Source of the DNA: Massospora cicadina
Taxonomy: Eukaryota; Entomophthoromycota; Entomophthoromycetes; Entomophthorales; Entomophthoraceae
Length of the DNA stretch: 64,000 bases
Reading direction: 5' to 3'
NCBI GenBank assembly: GCA_022478985.1
Contig: JAKSZP010009602.1
Location: 19,963 to 83,962 of the forward strand
A program made the translations under genes and the position numbers. The notes beneath the pieces are model-generated. The model saw only the letters and a list, made by a program, of their open reading frames with translations, had not been told where the DNA came from and did no database searches. Below are positions 11,281-20,723 of the stretch, piece by piece; position 1 is the first letter of the stretch; every line of letters starts with the position of its first letter.

Positions 11281-11811
11281 TGATGCATATATAAGTATCA
11301 CATTTTTAGTACATTCTACTCAACTTTTGATATTTATCTAAATATTATACTAAAATTTAAAGGTACCAAAGCACTGATTATTTTAGTGATATTACCTTGC
11401 TTAAATTGCAGAATTATAATTTCAATGAAAAGGGAAGCGCTTTAATATTTTTAGTTATTATTTTGGATTTAGAAATAACACTCATTAGATAGATTATCTA
11501 AAGTTATAGTTATAGCCATATACTTAACTTGCTGACCTCCATCTATCTAGCTGGTTTGATAGTTCTATCTATTGTTTTTAGTATAAAGTTGATAGTTATT
11601 TTAAATAAAATATAAATTAATAAATTTAAAAACTATAATTTTATAGACACTGTAGCAAAGCACAGGTAAATTGGCTAGTTATTAATAAAATTTATTTCTG
11701 TTGTTTCAAGGGCAACAATCCTCATATCATTGGTCCTATTGCTAAATGGGTCAAACCCTGCACAATATTGCTTATGGCATATCTCAACAAAAAATGCAAA
11801 TTTTATAACAG

Positions 11812-11829
11812 TGGTGCTTACAACAGGGG
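11812..11829 (+). other. Primer-binding site of Gypsy C
   Basis: TGGTGCTTACAACAGGGG begins one base after the LTR. It starts with TGG, complementary to the CCA end of a tRNA, and differs by a few bases from the site of Gypsy F (TGGTGCTCACTACAGG). The tRNA itself is not in the window. Confidence 0.7.
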
Positions 11830-11889
11830 GCCCAATTGATCAATCACATAGACTGATAAGCGTTCCTCAGTTGCTGGTCATGTTGTACC

Positions 11890-12504
11890 TGTAACGGACA
11901 GTATTCATCCATTTGTTGCATTTTGATTTGGGTTCAGATTTTCTGAATCTGAATTGATCCATTTAAAAAGAATTTTGGTGTTTGTTGGGTTCAGGCACTG
12001 GGTTGTGCCTCACCTAAACCATTGATTAGGCTCGCAAGAGCCTAATCAATGGTTTAGGTGAGGCCCCAGAAGGGCGACCATTAAGGTTGAGCCCTCACAA
12101 TTCCAAACTTTGTTCAGAATTCTCTCTCTTTCTCTGATGGCCTTGGGGCTGCCCTTACCTTATCTTACCTGATGATCCAAGCACAACAAGTTTTTGTCAC
12201 ATTAACAAAAACTTGGATTTTCAGGGTTTGATCTCCCTCAAATATCCTGTCTTTTCCTTGGTGTGTTTGCGGCATCAGATTATCAGGATCCTGTTCATCA
12301 GCAATTTTTTATTTGATAGTAAAATAAGGTTAATTCTGGGGTTTGCAATCTCGCTTACCTATTTCATCTTTTTCTCACTCTGAATTTCCCTAATTCTGAG
12401 GTTTACTACCTTGAGAGTCCAGCTTATGCTGGATGTTCAGCGTGAATTGCATCAAACTTAAGGTAAGATGGCAATCGGAAACTGAAATGTTTCTGACTGT
12501 TATA
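11890..12504. repeat. Solo LTR S inside Gypsy C
   Basis: It starts TGTAACGG and ends CTGTTATA, that is TGTAAC..GTTACA with one C-to-T change, and is flanked by perfect gtacc duplications (11885-11889, 12505-12509). Gypsy F has continuous sequence at the matching place, which supports insertion. At 615 bases with no coding, it looks like the remainder of an element removed by LTR recombination. It holds several perfect inverted repeats, the largest at 12007-12064. No other copy of this family is in the window. Confidence 0.75.
12007..12064. repeat. Perfect 27-bp hairpin with GCAA loop
   Basis: The arm 12007-12033 (gcctcacctaaaccattgat plus taggctc) is exactly complementary to 12038-12064, with a loop of gcaa between. 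As RNA this would be a 27-pair stem capped by a GNRA-type tetraloop; as DNA it could form a cruciform. No mismatch has accumulated although the surrounding element is heavily mutated. Confidence 0.9.
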
Positions 12505-13600
12505 GTACCCAGATTGCTTTACTAAGGAATAAGCTCAACACACTGCAACTGTTGAATATGCAGAACTCAAGCTTGCCCTAGACGCTGTACTTAAATGGAA
12601 AAAGGAGTTTCTGCCTGAATGGTATATTGACAAGCTGCCTCCATTTGACCGCAATGGAAACATCTATGGATTCTTTAAATGATTTGAGTTTGCAGTAGAA
12701 GGAGATTCAGATTGGCGTAAAGCCAAATTACTAATGTCAACTTTGGATGCTGGAAGTGCCAACCAAGTTACTTGCTATCTTCCCAACAGTTCCGTTACCC
12801 ATCAACAGGTGAAGGATACTGTGCTGTGGTTGTTTGGAGGAACTTCAATATTGGTGCAATGGGAGGCTGAGTTTTTTACCATTGGGTTTCAACATAACGA
12901 GACCCTCACTGCATTTGCTTATCAACTCTCAGCAGAAGCCGATGTGTTAATTGAGGCAGGAGTTTTAACTTATTGTGACATAAGCATAGCGTTGACTCTG
13001 CTATGAAACCATACGAGAGCTTTTTAATGCCTTGGCTCCATATTCAGAGGTTGATGTACCTTTTCTTAAATTTGTTCGAATTTTGCGCCAGTTATCCGCT
13101 ACCTTCCCTCCACCCAGTATAGAGTGGAACCCTATCGCCTCTGCTGTTAGCCTTGTTTATTTGGAATTTTCATCCCTCCCTGTTTAGCGCCCAGTTGGCA
13201 TTCCCTGGCCTTATTATCATCACCTCGTTTTCAACAAAGTTGCCAACAGCAGTTCACCTACCTGGATGGGCCTGGTTACACTGTTAAATACCAGTCCACC
13301 TTTTTGGGTGGCCCATTTTACAACACTCAAGGATGCAGGTCTCATAGGGTTAATTGCTTTTTGTGCAGTTGCCCTGGGCATCTGGCTAGGAGTTGTCATA
13401 ATTGTTGGGTTCAGTACCTACCGTGGGAGCAATATAATCAGGAAAAGTCAGAGTGGAGTAGAGATGGGACTCTCTACCTCCACTTTTTGACTCAAAACGT
13501 CCCACCTGAACTTATTCCTGCACAGCTAGCAGATGTTTCTGGTATGATGATGCTTTTCTATACCAGCAGCCGGTTAGAGGGGTAAATGTGCTGACACAAA
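12505..13600 (+). pseudogene. Gag of Gypsy C
   Basis: Gag packages the RNA. The readable parts are VEYAELKLALDAVLK, LPPFDRNGNIYGFFK followed by a stop, and then the frame 12734-13006 with QVKDTVLWLFGG and FQHNETLTAFAYQLSAEADV. A CCHC zinc knuckle (CFLCSCPGHLARSC) is at about 13355-13396. The very start of gag lies before the solo LTR at 11840-11889. Gypsy F has the matching KVNFLTIKFQWNETLTAFAE. Several frames must be joined, so this is a pseudogene. Confidence 0.78.
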
Positions 13601-13859
13601 CGCAATTCATGGACATGGCAGAAGCAGGCTCCCAGGAGCACCCAAACTGTATGCATGCCAATTGTTTGATTACCTTCCTATCAATGAACCAGATTTATTA
13701 GCTGATGCACTCCTTCTAAAAGGGGTAAACGCGGCCTCCCTGTGGACACTATTGTTAAAGAATACCCTAAAGTGGGGAAGGGTATTATGATCTTCCTTGT
13801 GAAGGAGATCAGTTAAATGTCCATGTCTAAAACAATCAGATGCATTTTACTCTGAGTGT

Positions 13860-14820
13860 ACTTACTGTGACACTGTTGTAGCAAAAACCTGAGTTTGTGC
13901 AATAATTGATACAGGTGCCCCGATCAACATAGTGTCCTTAAAATTGGTGTCAAAGTTAGCATTAAAGCATGATGTAGAGCATTTTATGGTGTATGGGACC
14001 GCAGGCTCAGAAAGCACAGTCTTCAAAGGAGCATACAGTGCGCTACCTTTGCAGTTTGGGTCGATTGTCATTTTAGCCCCAGCTATAGTGTTATCTAACA
14101 ACAATTATGACCTGTTAATTGGTACCACTTTTATGCATCACTTTGGAGCTGTTGTTGATATAACAGCAGAGACATTTGAAATTCTGGGGCAACAGATCTC
14201 AATCTACTTCACTTCCAGTAGAATGCCAAAGGATCCTGTACACATGAGTCATGTTAACCTTGCATATGGTGATGGGGTGGTTTTGGTTCAAAAGCATCGA
14301 TTAAAAAGCAAGACCCAGGCCCTTCCTCACCAAATCTATGAATATCAAGGGCTACCTCTTAGAGCCACTGGCCCTATATTTATTCCCTCTGGACACCAAG
14401 CAATCTTAAGCACTGAGTTGGAGGTGGAAGTGCCTGCTGGGCTACATGGTGAGGTCATTGGGCCTATCAACAATCATAGCTCGAGCCCCACATGGCCCCT
14501 GGCAATATACTCTCAGGGCATGGGGAGATCAAGGTCTTGGTAGCGAATTTTCAGGATAAACCAATGCAAATCCGCCAACACCAAGTAGTTGCATTCCTCC
14601 ATTTCATTCCAGTTGAGGAAGTCCTCAGGATTTATGAGTTTGGTTCACTGGATGAATTTGGTCTGCCCATCAAAACACAGCCTGGCGTAATGGCAGTTGT
14701 TTCATGTGAAAATTTAATGGGTAAACAGAAGATCAGAAGGATCAGGCGGAAGCCTTATTTCAAAAATACAAACAGATCTTTGCTGTCGATGATAAAGATT
14801 TGGGGTGCATCCAAGGAGTG
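13860..14820 (+). pseudogene. Protease and linker of Gypsy C
   Basis: The active site reads AIIDTGAPINIVS (Asp at about 13907), followed by AIVLSNNNYDLLIGTTFM in the open frame 13932-14543. A linker typical of this family follows (KTQALPHQIYEYQGLPL), and after a frameshift a further conserved part, QHQVVAFLHFIPVEEVL. Each part is found at the same place in Gypsy F, in the same order. Confidence 0.78.
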
Positions 14821-15212
14821 ATCCATCGAGTGGACACTGGGGATCATCCCCCCATCAGATCTCAGCCAATCCGCCAATCTAGAGCAGCAGAAGAAGTTGT
14901 CATAGCAGAAATTGATAAACTGTTGGAGCAAGAAATTCTTAAACCATCAAAGATCCCATGAGCTTCCCCTATCCTAATTTCAAAAAGAAGGATGGTACTA
15001 ACTGGATAGTAATAGACTACTGCAAGCTCAACAGCATTACAAAAAAGGACTCATACCCTTTGCCACAGATTGATGATGTGTTGGACTGGTTGAGGGGAGC
15101 TCTTTACTTCTCTGCAATGAATTTTAATATCCAGCTATTGGCATATTGAGTTACCTGTGGCGGAACAAGAAAAATGCGCCATTATCACATCAAAAGGGCT
15201 TTTTCAACAAAG

Positions 15213-15248
<36 letters not shown>

Positions 15249-15700
15249 CATATGCCCCAAGAGAGCTGTGTAAGAGCCCCAGCTACTTTCCAATGGGCAA
15301 TGGACACTATCCTTGGCAACTTAAAGCTGTCATGAATTCTTGTATACCTTGACAACATTAACATTTTTTCCCGCACGTTTTCTAAACACCTTAGCCATTT
15401 GGAAGAGGTATTCCGCTGGTTGGCTGAGGCCAACATCAAAAGCAAGCCCCAGAAATGCCACTTTTTCAAGGATCAGCTAGAGTACCTTGGGTTTGTAGTT
15501 GATGCAACAGGGCTGAGGTCCCAACCATATAATTTGGAGGCCATTCAGAAGATGACTACACCAAGCAGTAAATGAGATATACAAGTATATTTAGGGATGC
15601 TTGGCTACTATCACCACTTCATACCTAACTTTAGTTATATTGGAGGTCCTCTGTTTGAGTTATAAAAAAAGGATGCCACATTTAAATGGACAGAACGCTG
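14821..15700 (+). pseudogene. Reverse transcriptase of Gypsy C
   Basis: It begins with IHRVDTGDHPPIRSQPIRQ, then KKKDGTNWIVIDYCKLNSI, KKDSYPLPQIDDVLDWLRG and YFSAMNFN. From there the frame is lost, a 30-base AG run intrudes at 15216, and the part equivalent to YLDD reads as YLDNINIF (near 15348), with the second catalytic Asp changed to Asn. Stops follow in the connection domain (RDAWLLSPLH-like). The enzyme cannot work. Confidence 0.72.
15216..15245. repeat. (AG)15 microsatellite
   Basis: Thirty bases of pure AG repeat inside the reverse transcriptase of Gypsy C. No equivalent exists in Gypsy F, so it expanded after the copies separated, probably from a short purine run in aagaaaaga. Confidence 0.9.
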
Positions 15701-16120
15701 TCAACACTCCTTTTGATACTCTTCAAACAGCGTTGATTGAGGCACCAGTGCTACATTACCCAAATTTTTGAAAAGGAATTTACTGTACAGATGGATGTAT
15801 CTCTTCCCACTGTGGGGGCAGTTCTGTCTCAAAGCGATGATGGGGGAGGAGCACCCAGTGGAGTATTGCAGTAAAAGTCTGAATAGCCATAAATGAAATT
15901 ATACTGTGACTGATTGGGAGTGCTTAGTAATGATTTATGCTTACAAGCTATTCCAAGTATATTTGCAAGATGTAAAATTTAAAGTTGTAATGGATTACGC
16001 CTCATTATGCTGGCTGCAGAACCTTAAGGACCCTGAGGGCTGGCTAGCATGAGGGGCCTTAAACTACAGACTCACAACTTTGAGATCCTTCACCAACCAG
16101 GAGAAAACACCAGAATGCTG
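15701..16120 (+). pseudogene. RNase H of Gypsy C
   Basis: Fragments in several frames: KEFTVQMDVSLPTVGAVLSQ holds the first Asp, followed by a degenerate Glu region. At about 15990 the third acid is lost (VVMDYASLCWLQN-like instead of VTDHASL). KLQTHNFEILHQPGENTRM shows the end of the domain. It corresponds to the F domain at 58440-58790. Confidence 0.65.
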
Positions 16121-17402
16121 ATTGATTGTCGATGCTACCAACTATTGCAGTTATGGCAGATCTGAGCGATATTATGTATGACAAGATGCTCAGCGGAAAG
16201 TACGATGATGAGCCGCCCCAAGTCATCAAGGCGTTGAATGGAATGCAAGCCAATACTTTCCAGCGGAGTGGTGAGTTGTACAAGTGGATGGGTGATTCCA
16301 TGTTGAACTTTCCGTGACCCTCAATGTGGCCTAACATTATCATGAGTGCACATAGGGCAGTTGGACATGGTGGTGTGCGCAAGATGTTGGAATTATTGTG
16401 ACCTTGGTATAATTGGGAAAGCATGAACTTCGATGTGCTTGATACTATCTCCTCCTGTCACCAGTGCCAAGTAAAAAAGCCGTTTCACTGGAAGACCTCA
16501 TATCAGTTAGTAAAGCCACACTTCGCTTGGCATACAGTTTCCCTTGATGTCATTGGCCCTCTTCCAACAGGAGCTAACTGGTCCAAGTATATCCTGGTGG
16601 CAATTGACCAATTGACCAGGTGGGTTGAGGCATGAGCCATTCAGGATCTGGGCACGGTTAATGTGGCTAATTTTGTAATGGAATGCATCATTCAGCATCA
16701 CAGCTGCCTGCAGTTTATCCTTACTGACAATGGCACTAATTTTACTTCTCACATACTTCCCAAACTCAACAAAATGATGGCCATCCGCGGGGTTCTAACA
16801 ACTCCATATCACCCCAAGTCCAATGGAATGGTTGAACGGGTTAATGGGAACCTGGTGAACATTCTCTGAGAGTTGGTTACTGATAGGCCCTCCAATTGGA
16901 GTACCCTCTCCTTTCTACTGCGGTGTTCACCTACAACATTAGTTACCATTCTTCCAAGGGGAAAAGCCCATTTCAATTGCTTTATAAATGGCACCCCAAT
17001 CTGCCCGCATTTCTGTATGCCTGTGTAGAGGACACTGGTAGAATGTATCCACAACGCTATTTGACCATCCTAATGAATATGCTAATTTAAATTACAAACT
17101 GAGCGTACTCATTCAGCTTAGCTAAGAAAATCAAAAGCCAGGCTGCCAATCAGATATGGTGAAGTGGCATCACACTTTTTAAAGATGGAGACATGGTCCT
17201 ATTCCATAATCAACATGGTTTTAGCCAGAAACACAAGCTGGACAGTATCTGGATTGGGCCAATTAAAGTCATTAAGAAGACAGGTTAGATGCATACACTG
17301 TCAAGGACCCCACTAGTAGTCAGATCATCAACTGAGTGCATGCAAAGTTCCTCTGGGTGTATAAGCAATAGGAGCCTCATCATCCAGTCAAGGAGGGGGT
17401 AA
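16121..17402 (+). pseudogene. Integrase of Gypsy C
   Basis: The zinc-binding part is AHRAVGHGGVRK with SSCHQCQVKKP. The core has SLDVIGPLPTGANW (Asp), FILTDNGTNFTSHILPKLN (Asp) and NGMVERVNGNLVNIL (Glu), so all three catalytic acids remain in pieces. A TGA at about 16633 replaces a CGA seen as Arg in Gypsy F (WVKARAIQ), and another TGA follows NIL. The C-terminal end HKLDSIWIGPIKVIKKTG, with stops behind it, runs into the purine tract at about 17386-17402. Confidence 0.8.
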
Positions 17403-17903
17403 TGTTGCAATTCTGATATGACTAAACAATTAGCCCTAAGTCATTATGGTGTAATGGAGGGAATCCGCTGAGTGTGATATAAGTTATGGTAATTTGAGCG
17501 CCTCAAAATGAGGTGATATTGGGTTGTTAGGGATTTCGCCTCAATTTAGGTGGTCAGGAAAATAACAAATGAAAAATTGGAGGAACCAATGAGATACAGA
17601 GAAGTGAATTACTAAGCCATGAAAGTGGTATCATCTGAAGTCACTATGATATAAGCAAGATTAGATGATCAATAAAAGGAGGTTGTTAATAGTTTAGAGT
17701 GGGCAAAACAGTGACAATCAGCTGTTTTTATTATAATATATAAGAAGTATAGTGGGGGCAAGTGCTCTATATTATTAATAAAGTTTATTTCTGTTGTTTC
17801 AATGGCAATGATTCTCATATTGTTGGTCCTATTGCTCAGTGGGTCAAACCCTACACAATATTGATTACAGAATATCTCAACAAAAAATGCCAATTTTATA
17901 ACA
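17403..17903 (+). repeat. 3' LTR of Gypsy C
   Basis: It starts TGTTGCAATTC and ends ATAACA, 501 bases. It is the intact counterpart of 10245-11810 and shows the Helitron-free site (ctctata then ttattaataaa, near 17774). The duplication ccttc follows at 17904-17908. Confidence 0.9.
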
Positions 17904-17908
17904 CCTTC

Positions 17909-18128
17909 CTTCCAAGTAGCTGACTTGGTATTATATTATCACAACTGCAGCACTCCTAGAAGTGAAAAGCTTTGTTCAATCTGGGAAGGGCCATTTTCAA
18001 TTACATACAAGTGAGGGGATGAGTAATCAATCAAATTCTTCACTTCCAGAGTCACTATTAATCAGGTACATGGCCGCTTCCTTCAGCATTATTCTACCCC
18101 CAACATTCTTGAGGGGGGCAACGTTGGA
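17909..18128 (+). mobile_element. Ty3/Gypsy element B, right piece (integrase end)
   Basis: After Gypsy C the integrase of B resumes: EVKSFVQSGKGHFQL in one frame, and INQVHGRFLQHYSTPNILEGG near the end in another, the same ending style as the other Gypsy integrases. A purine tract tgaggggggcaa stands just before the LTR. The overlap of the ccttc duplication with the C ends shows the two pieces were once joined. Confidence 0.72.
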
Positions 18129-18873
18129 CATTTGCCCTACAGGCTTTCAGATAAAAATGTTGTGGGTTAAAACTGGCCAAAAAGGAGAAATGTTGGACAT
18201 TTACAAAGCCCTGATAAAAATGAGATCAGATTAAATTTAAATGATGATTTTTTCAGTCAAAAGACCCTGGCCAATTCTTGGCAGAACCCTGCAAATTGGG
18301 ATAACTAATTTTGAATTCTCTATGGGCAACTAAATCAATATCCAGCAGTCAGCTTACTTGAACTGCAAAGTGAACCATGGAGCATCCATCAGATGGTACA
18401 CCCCCAGCCATGACCAGGTCCATTCAAGCACCTATGTGAGGACCACCCCTTTTATAGGTGTGGTGGGGTCCCCCAAGGTGAAATAATTTTTTCAGATGGG
18501 GATTGGATGAAGTACATTAAATCATTACCTCATGGGTATGTATTACCAAAAGTTAATTCCCAATCCATTGTTTATCCTAAATCAAGTGGGTTTTCAAAGC
18601 TTTGATAGGCTTGAATTACATATTACTAAATTCAGAAATTTCCAAGCCATATGAATATTGAGCCATAATATTTTAAAACCTTTATCAATTTATAAGTGCA
18701 TACCCTCAATTCCCCCATGCAGCACTTAATAAAAAACTATAAAAATTAACCCTTCTTCATATTTTTTGTTTTAAATTATTTTCATACAAGTGGTGAAAGA
18801 ATCCCCTCATATTTATTTTTGGATTCAAGGCACAAAGCATCAGCAAGCCTCCTTTTAAGCCAAAAATCCAACA
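18129..18873 (+). repeat. 3' LTR of Gypsy B
   Basis: It ends AATCCAACA at 18873. The start is taken at cgttggacattt (18129), after a purine tract, although a second, similar start TGTTGGACATTT stands at 18191. The LTR therefore seems to open with a tandem repeat of about 62 bases. A related solo LTR lies at 55862-56580, sharing aaaagaccctgg and the AATCC..ACA end. Confidence 0.7.
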
Positions 18874-19764
18874 TGGATATCTTAATTACTGTATTTTATA
18901 CACTGGCTCCATATTGATAAATCTATAGACACTATTATATAAATAAAGTATAATAAAATATATAATAAGAACTATTCAGCTGAAAGGATGTTTAATGGAA
19001 ATTTATAGGCTTATTTCATATAGTTTAACACAAAAAAAAATTGTGCAAGATAAAGGCTTATAATATCAACTATCTATAGTTATGAAAAAATGTCATTGCT
19101 AAAGATCTCTAATGCAATTTATGCTCTCTATATATGCATATGATATATTTTCTAAAGTGAATATTAGTTTTATATAAGAACTATCTCATTGTTCAGTCCA
19201 CTCTTTACATAATCAAAAAGTACAGAATATATATTTTATTAAAAAAACTACTTTAATAATACATAAAATACTATCTATGTGAAAATTAATAAACTAAAAG
19301 TGGATTTATTATGGCTTATATGCTGTTGGTAATTATACTTTTAGCATTTGCATACATCTATTCCTAACAGTTAACTAAATCAATGCATATATATTGAATG
19401 CACTTTAGTGCAGGTTTTATTCAACACATGTTCAAAACCTGTACTGGCTATAAAAAAATCTGGGTGTGGTATATTTGTCCCAAAGGTCGACCTGCCTCAA
19501 TTACTTTTATATGTTGAATGATGGGTAGTTTAAATTAGTAGAACGTATAAATAAAGATTCTCTAGAGAAATTAAGTAAAAATTGTTAAGATAGTATCAGT
19601 AACTGCATATAGCCTTAACTTGTCAGCATAATACTTTAAGTCAGTATAGATTCTGATAGCTTAGTGTAGGTATACATGTTAAGTACTGCTGACTCAGCTT
19701 ACCTTGAATAAACATGTATCTGCTGATTTGATTACATCTGTATTCTAAATTATGAGCTCGTTTA
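18874..19764. other. AT-rich stretch without genes
   Basis: About 890 bases right of LTR B with many stops in all frames and no repeat that I recognise from elsewhere in the window. It may be old host spacer. Confidence 0.6.
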
Positions 19765-19960
19765 TCTACTTAATAAAACACATTCACTGATGTACTCACT
19801 GACTGACTGACATCTGAAACCTTCGAATCTGATAGGTTCAATCTATTTGGGTGAGTGGGTGAGAATTGGCGAATATTATCTAATAATTCACCAAATTGCT
19901 CACCTGAAACACAACAAAAATCACTATTAGAGTTTAAGTAGATTAAGTAGTTAGATTAAT

Positions 19961-20052
19961 CAGCTCACCAGCCACGAGGGCACCAGCGGAGCTGTTAGTC
20001 CGAGTGGCTTGAAAGTAGTGCTGGCACAGCCTATAGGCTACAATGTGAGCTT
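19961..20052. other. Structured module in Helitron 2
   Basis: A set of complementary blocks: 19962-19968 with 20045-20051 (AGCTCAC/GTGAGCT), 19970-19975 with 20004-20009 (AGCCAC/GTGGCT), 19983-19987 with 20020-20024 (CCAGC/GCTGG), CGGA/TCCG at 19987-19990 and 19999-20002, and a hairpin AGCC-TATA-GGCT at 20028-20039. The third pair crosses the second, so a pseudoknot would form. A decayed copy is in Helitron 3 at 20981-21077. Function unknown. Confidence 0.45.
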
Positions 20053-20280
20053 ATCATTTGATAAACTAAATACCGTAGCAAAGCAGGGTATCTGGATGTT
20101 AGGTTTATATATTTTAAAACCTGCCTAATTTGGTTCACCTAATTAATAAAATACTTTTGGCAAGTTAAGTAAAAGTTGATTTGGTAGTTTGGAAGATATG
20201 TCACGTACACGATGATTTTAAGTATAAAGAGATGTTTCGGGTAGCAGTTTGGTGTTATTTGATTGATTCGATAAGTTTAT

Positions 20281-20450
20281 TTTGTTTGGCCGAGTGGTTA
20301 ATGGCTTTTGGTCGAATCGATAGGACATAGTTTAGTTTTGAGGGGGATTAGTTATTGGTTGTTTTGATAAGTTCAGTAGATTTACTTGAGTGGTTGGTGG
20401 TTTTTGGTTGATTCGATTGAGCAATTAGATTTGGCTGAGTGGTTTTGTTT
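20281..20450 (+). repeat. Imperfect repeats resembling tRNA promoter boxes
   Basis: Three copies, near 20287, 20390 and 20432, of a unit around tggccgagtggttaatggc, the first two followed by ttttggtcgaatcgat. The first half matches the A box of Ser/Leu tRNA genes and the second recalls a B box, but they are only about 15 bases apart, too close for a normal polymerase III promoter. No tRNA fold can be drawn. Confidence 0.35.
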
Positions 20451-20568
20451 ATCTACAATATAAAATCTAAATTAATAAATTTGAATCTTTAATTTTATAA
20501 ACACCATAGCGAAGCACGGGTAATCGGCTAGTCAAAAAATATGGTAATGTCATAAAACAGCTAAAAGT

Positions 20569-20641
20569 TGGAGAACCCGGGCATCGATCCCGGTGCCTCA
20601 CGCATGCGAAGCGCGCGCTCTACCATTTGAGCTAGTTCCCC
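20569..20641 (-). tRNA. tRNA-Ala (anticodon CGC)
   Basis: A complete 73-base tRNA on the minus strand. The acceptor GGGGAAC pairs with GTTCTCC and includes the G3-U70 pair that marks alanine tRNAs. The D stem is GCTC/GAGC, the anticodon stem CGCGC/GCGTG with loop TTCGCAT (anticodon CGC at 34-36, reading GCG), the T stem CCGGG/CCCGG with loop ATCGATG, and the discriminator base A. No intron and no encoded CCA, as in eukaryotes. A TTTT run follows directly after the 3' end (plus 20563-20566) as a polymerase III stop. Helitrons lie 37 bases to one side and 82 bases to the other. Confidence 0.97.
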
Positions 20642-20723
20642 ATAAATTTATTCACTTCTTTTTTTATTATATTTTTTAAATCTAAACGTTATCACCTTAT
20701 TTTTATAAATAAAGGTCAACTCA

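Larger units (their letters stand above)
10612..11678 (+). mobile_element. Non-autonomous Helitron 1
   Basis: It starts TCTACTTAATAAAA and ends CTAG, inserted between A (10611) and T (11679) with no target duplication, as Helitrons do. The 3' LTR of the same Gypsy reads straight through this point. Just before the end is tgtagcaaagcacaggt, a weak hairpin-forming stretch also seen in Helitron 2. Inside are two sets of tandem repeats and no Rep/helicase frame, so it depends on proteins made elsewhere. The start is shared with Helitrons 2 and 3, including the phrase gactgactgacatctgaa. Confidence 0.88.
10245..11810 (+). repeat. 5' LTR of Gypsy C (with Helitron inside)
   Basis: It starts TGTCATGATTC and ends ATAACA. 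Without the Helitron at 10612-11678 it is 499 bases and matches 17403-17903 throughout. The matching 3' LTR has no Helitron, which gives the exact empty site. Confidence 0.9.
10245..17903 (+). mobile_element. Ty3/Gypsy element C, complete but decayed
   Basis: It is bounded by the duplication ccttc on both sides, with LTRs of 499 bases (after removal of a Helitron) and 501 bases. Inside are a primer-binding site, gag with a zinc knuckle, protease, reverse transcriptase, RNase H and integrase, then a purine tract (aaggagggggtaa) before the 3' LTR. There is no chromodomain. A Helitron sits in the 5' LTR and a 615-base solo LTR in the start of gag. Stops such as CGA-to-TGA are frequent. Gypsy F on the minus strand at 56588-62516 belongs to the same family. 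C inserted into the integrase of Gypsy B. Confidence 0.9.
19765..20531 (+). mobile_element. Non-autonomous Helitron 2
   Basis: It starts TCTACTTAATAAAA after A (19764) and ends CTAG (20528-20531) before T. The 3' part holds ccatagcgaagcacgggta, the short hairpin region typical just before a Helitron end. Its first 120 bases match Helitron 1 and 3. Inside is a second end-like motif, taccgtagcaaagcagggta, at about 20072, which suggests a composite or an element that has extended past an older end. There is no coding capacity. It ends 37 bases before the tRNA gene. Confidence 0.85.

Noticed and set aside
19961..20052. Hammerhead ribozyme or full HDV-like ribozyme in Helitron 2
   Set aside because: No CUGANGA/GAAA core for a hammerhead, and no clear P4 or catalytic J4/2 for an HDV-like fold; kept only as a structured candidate.
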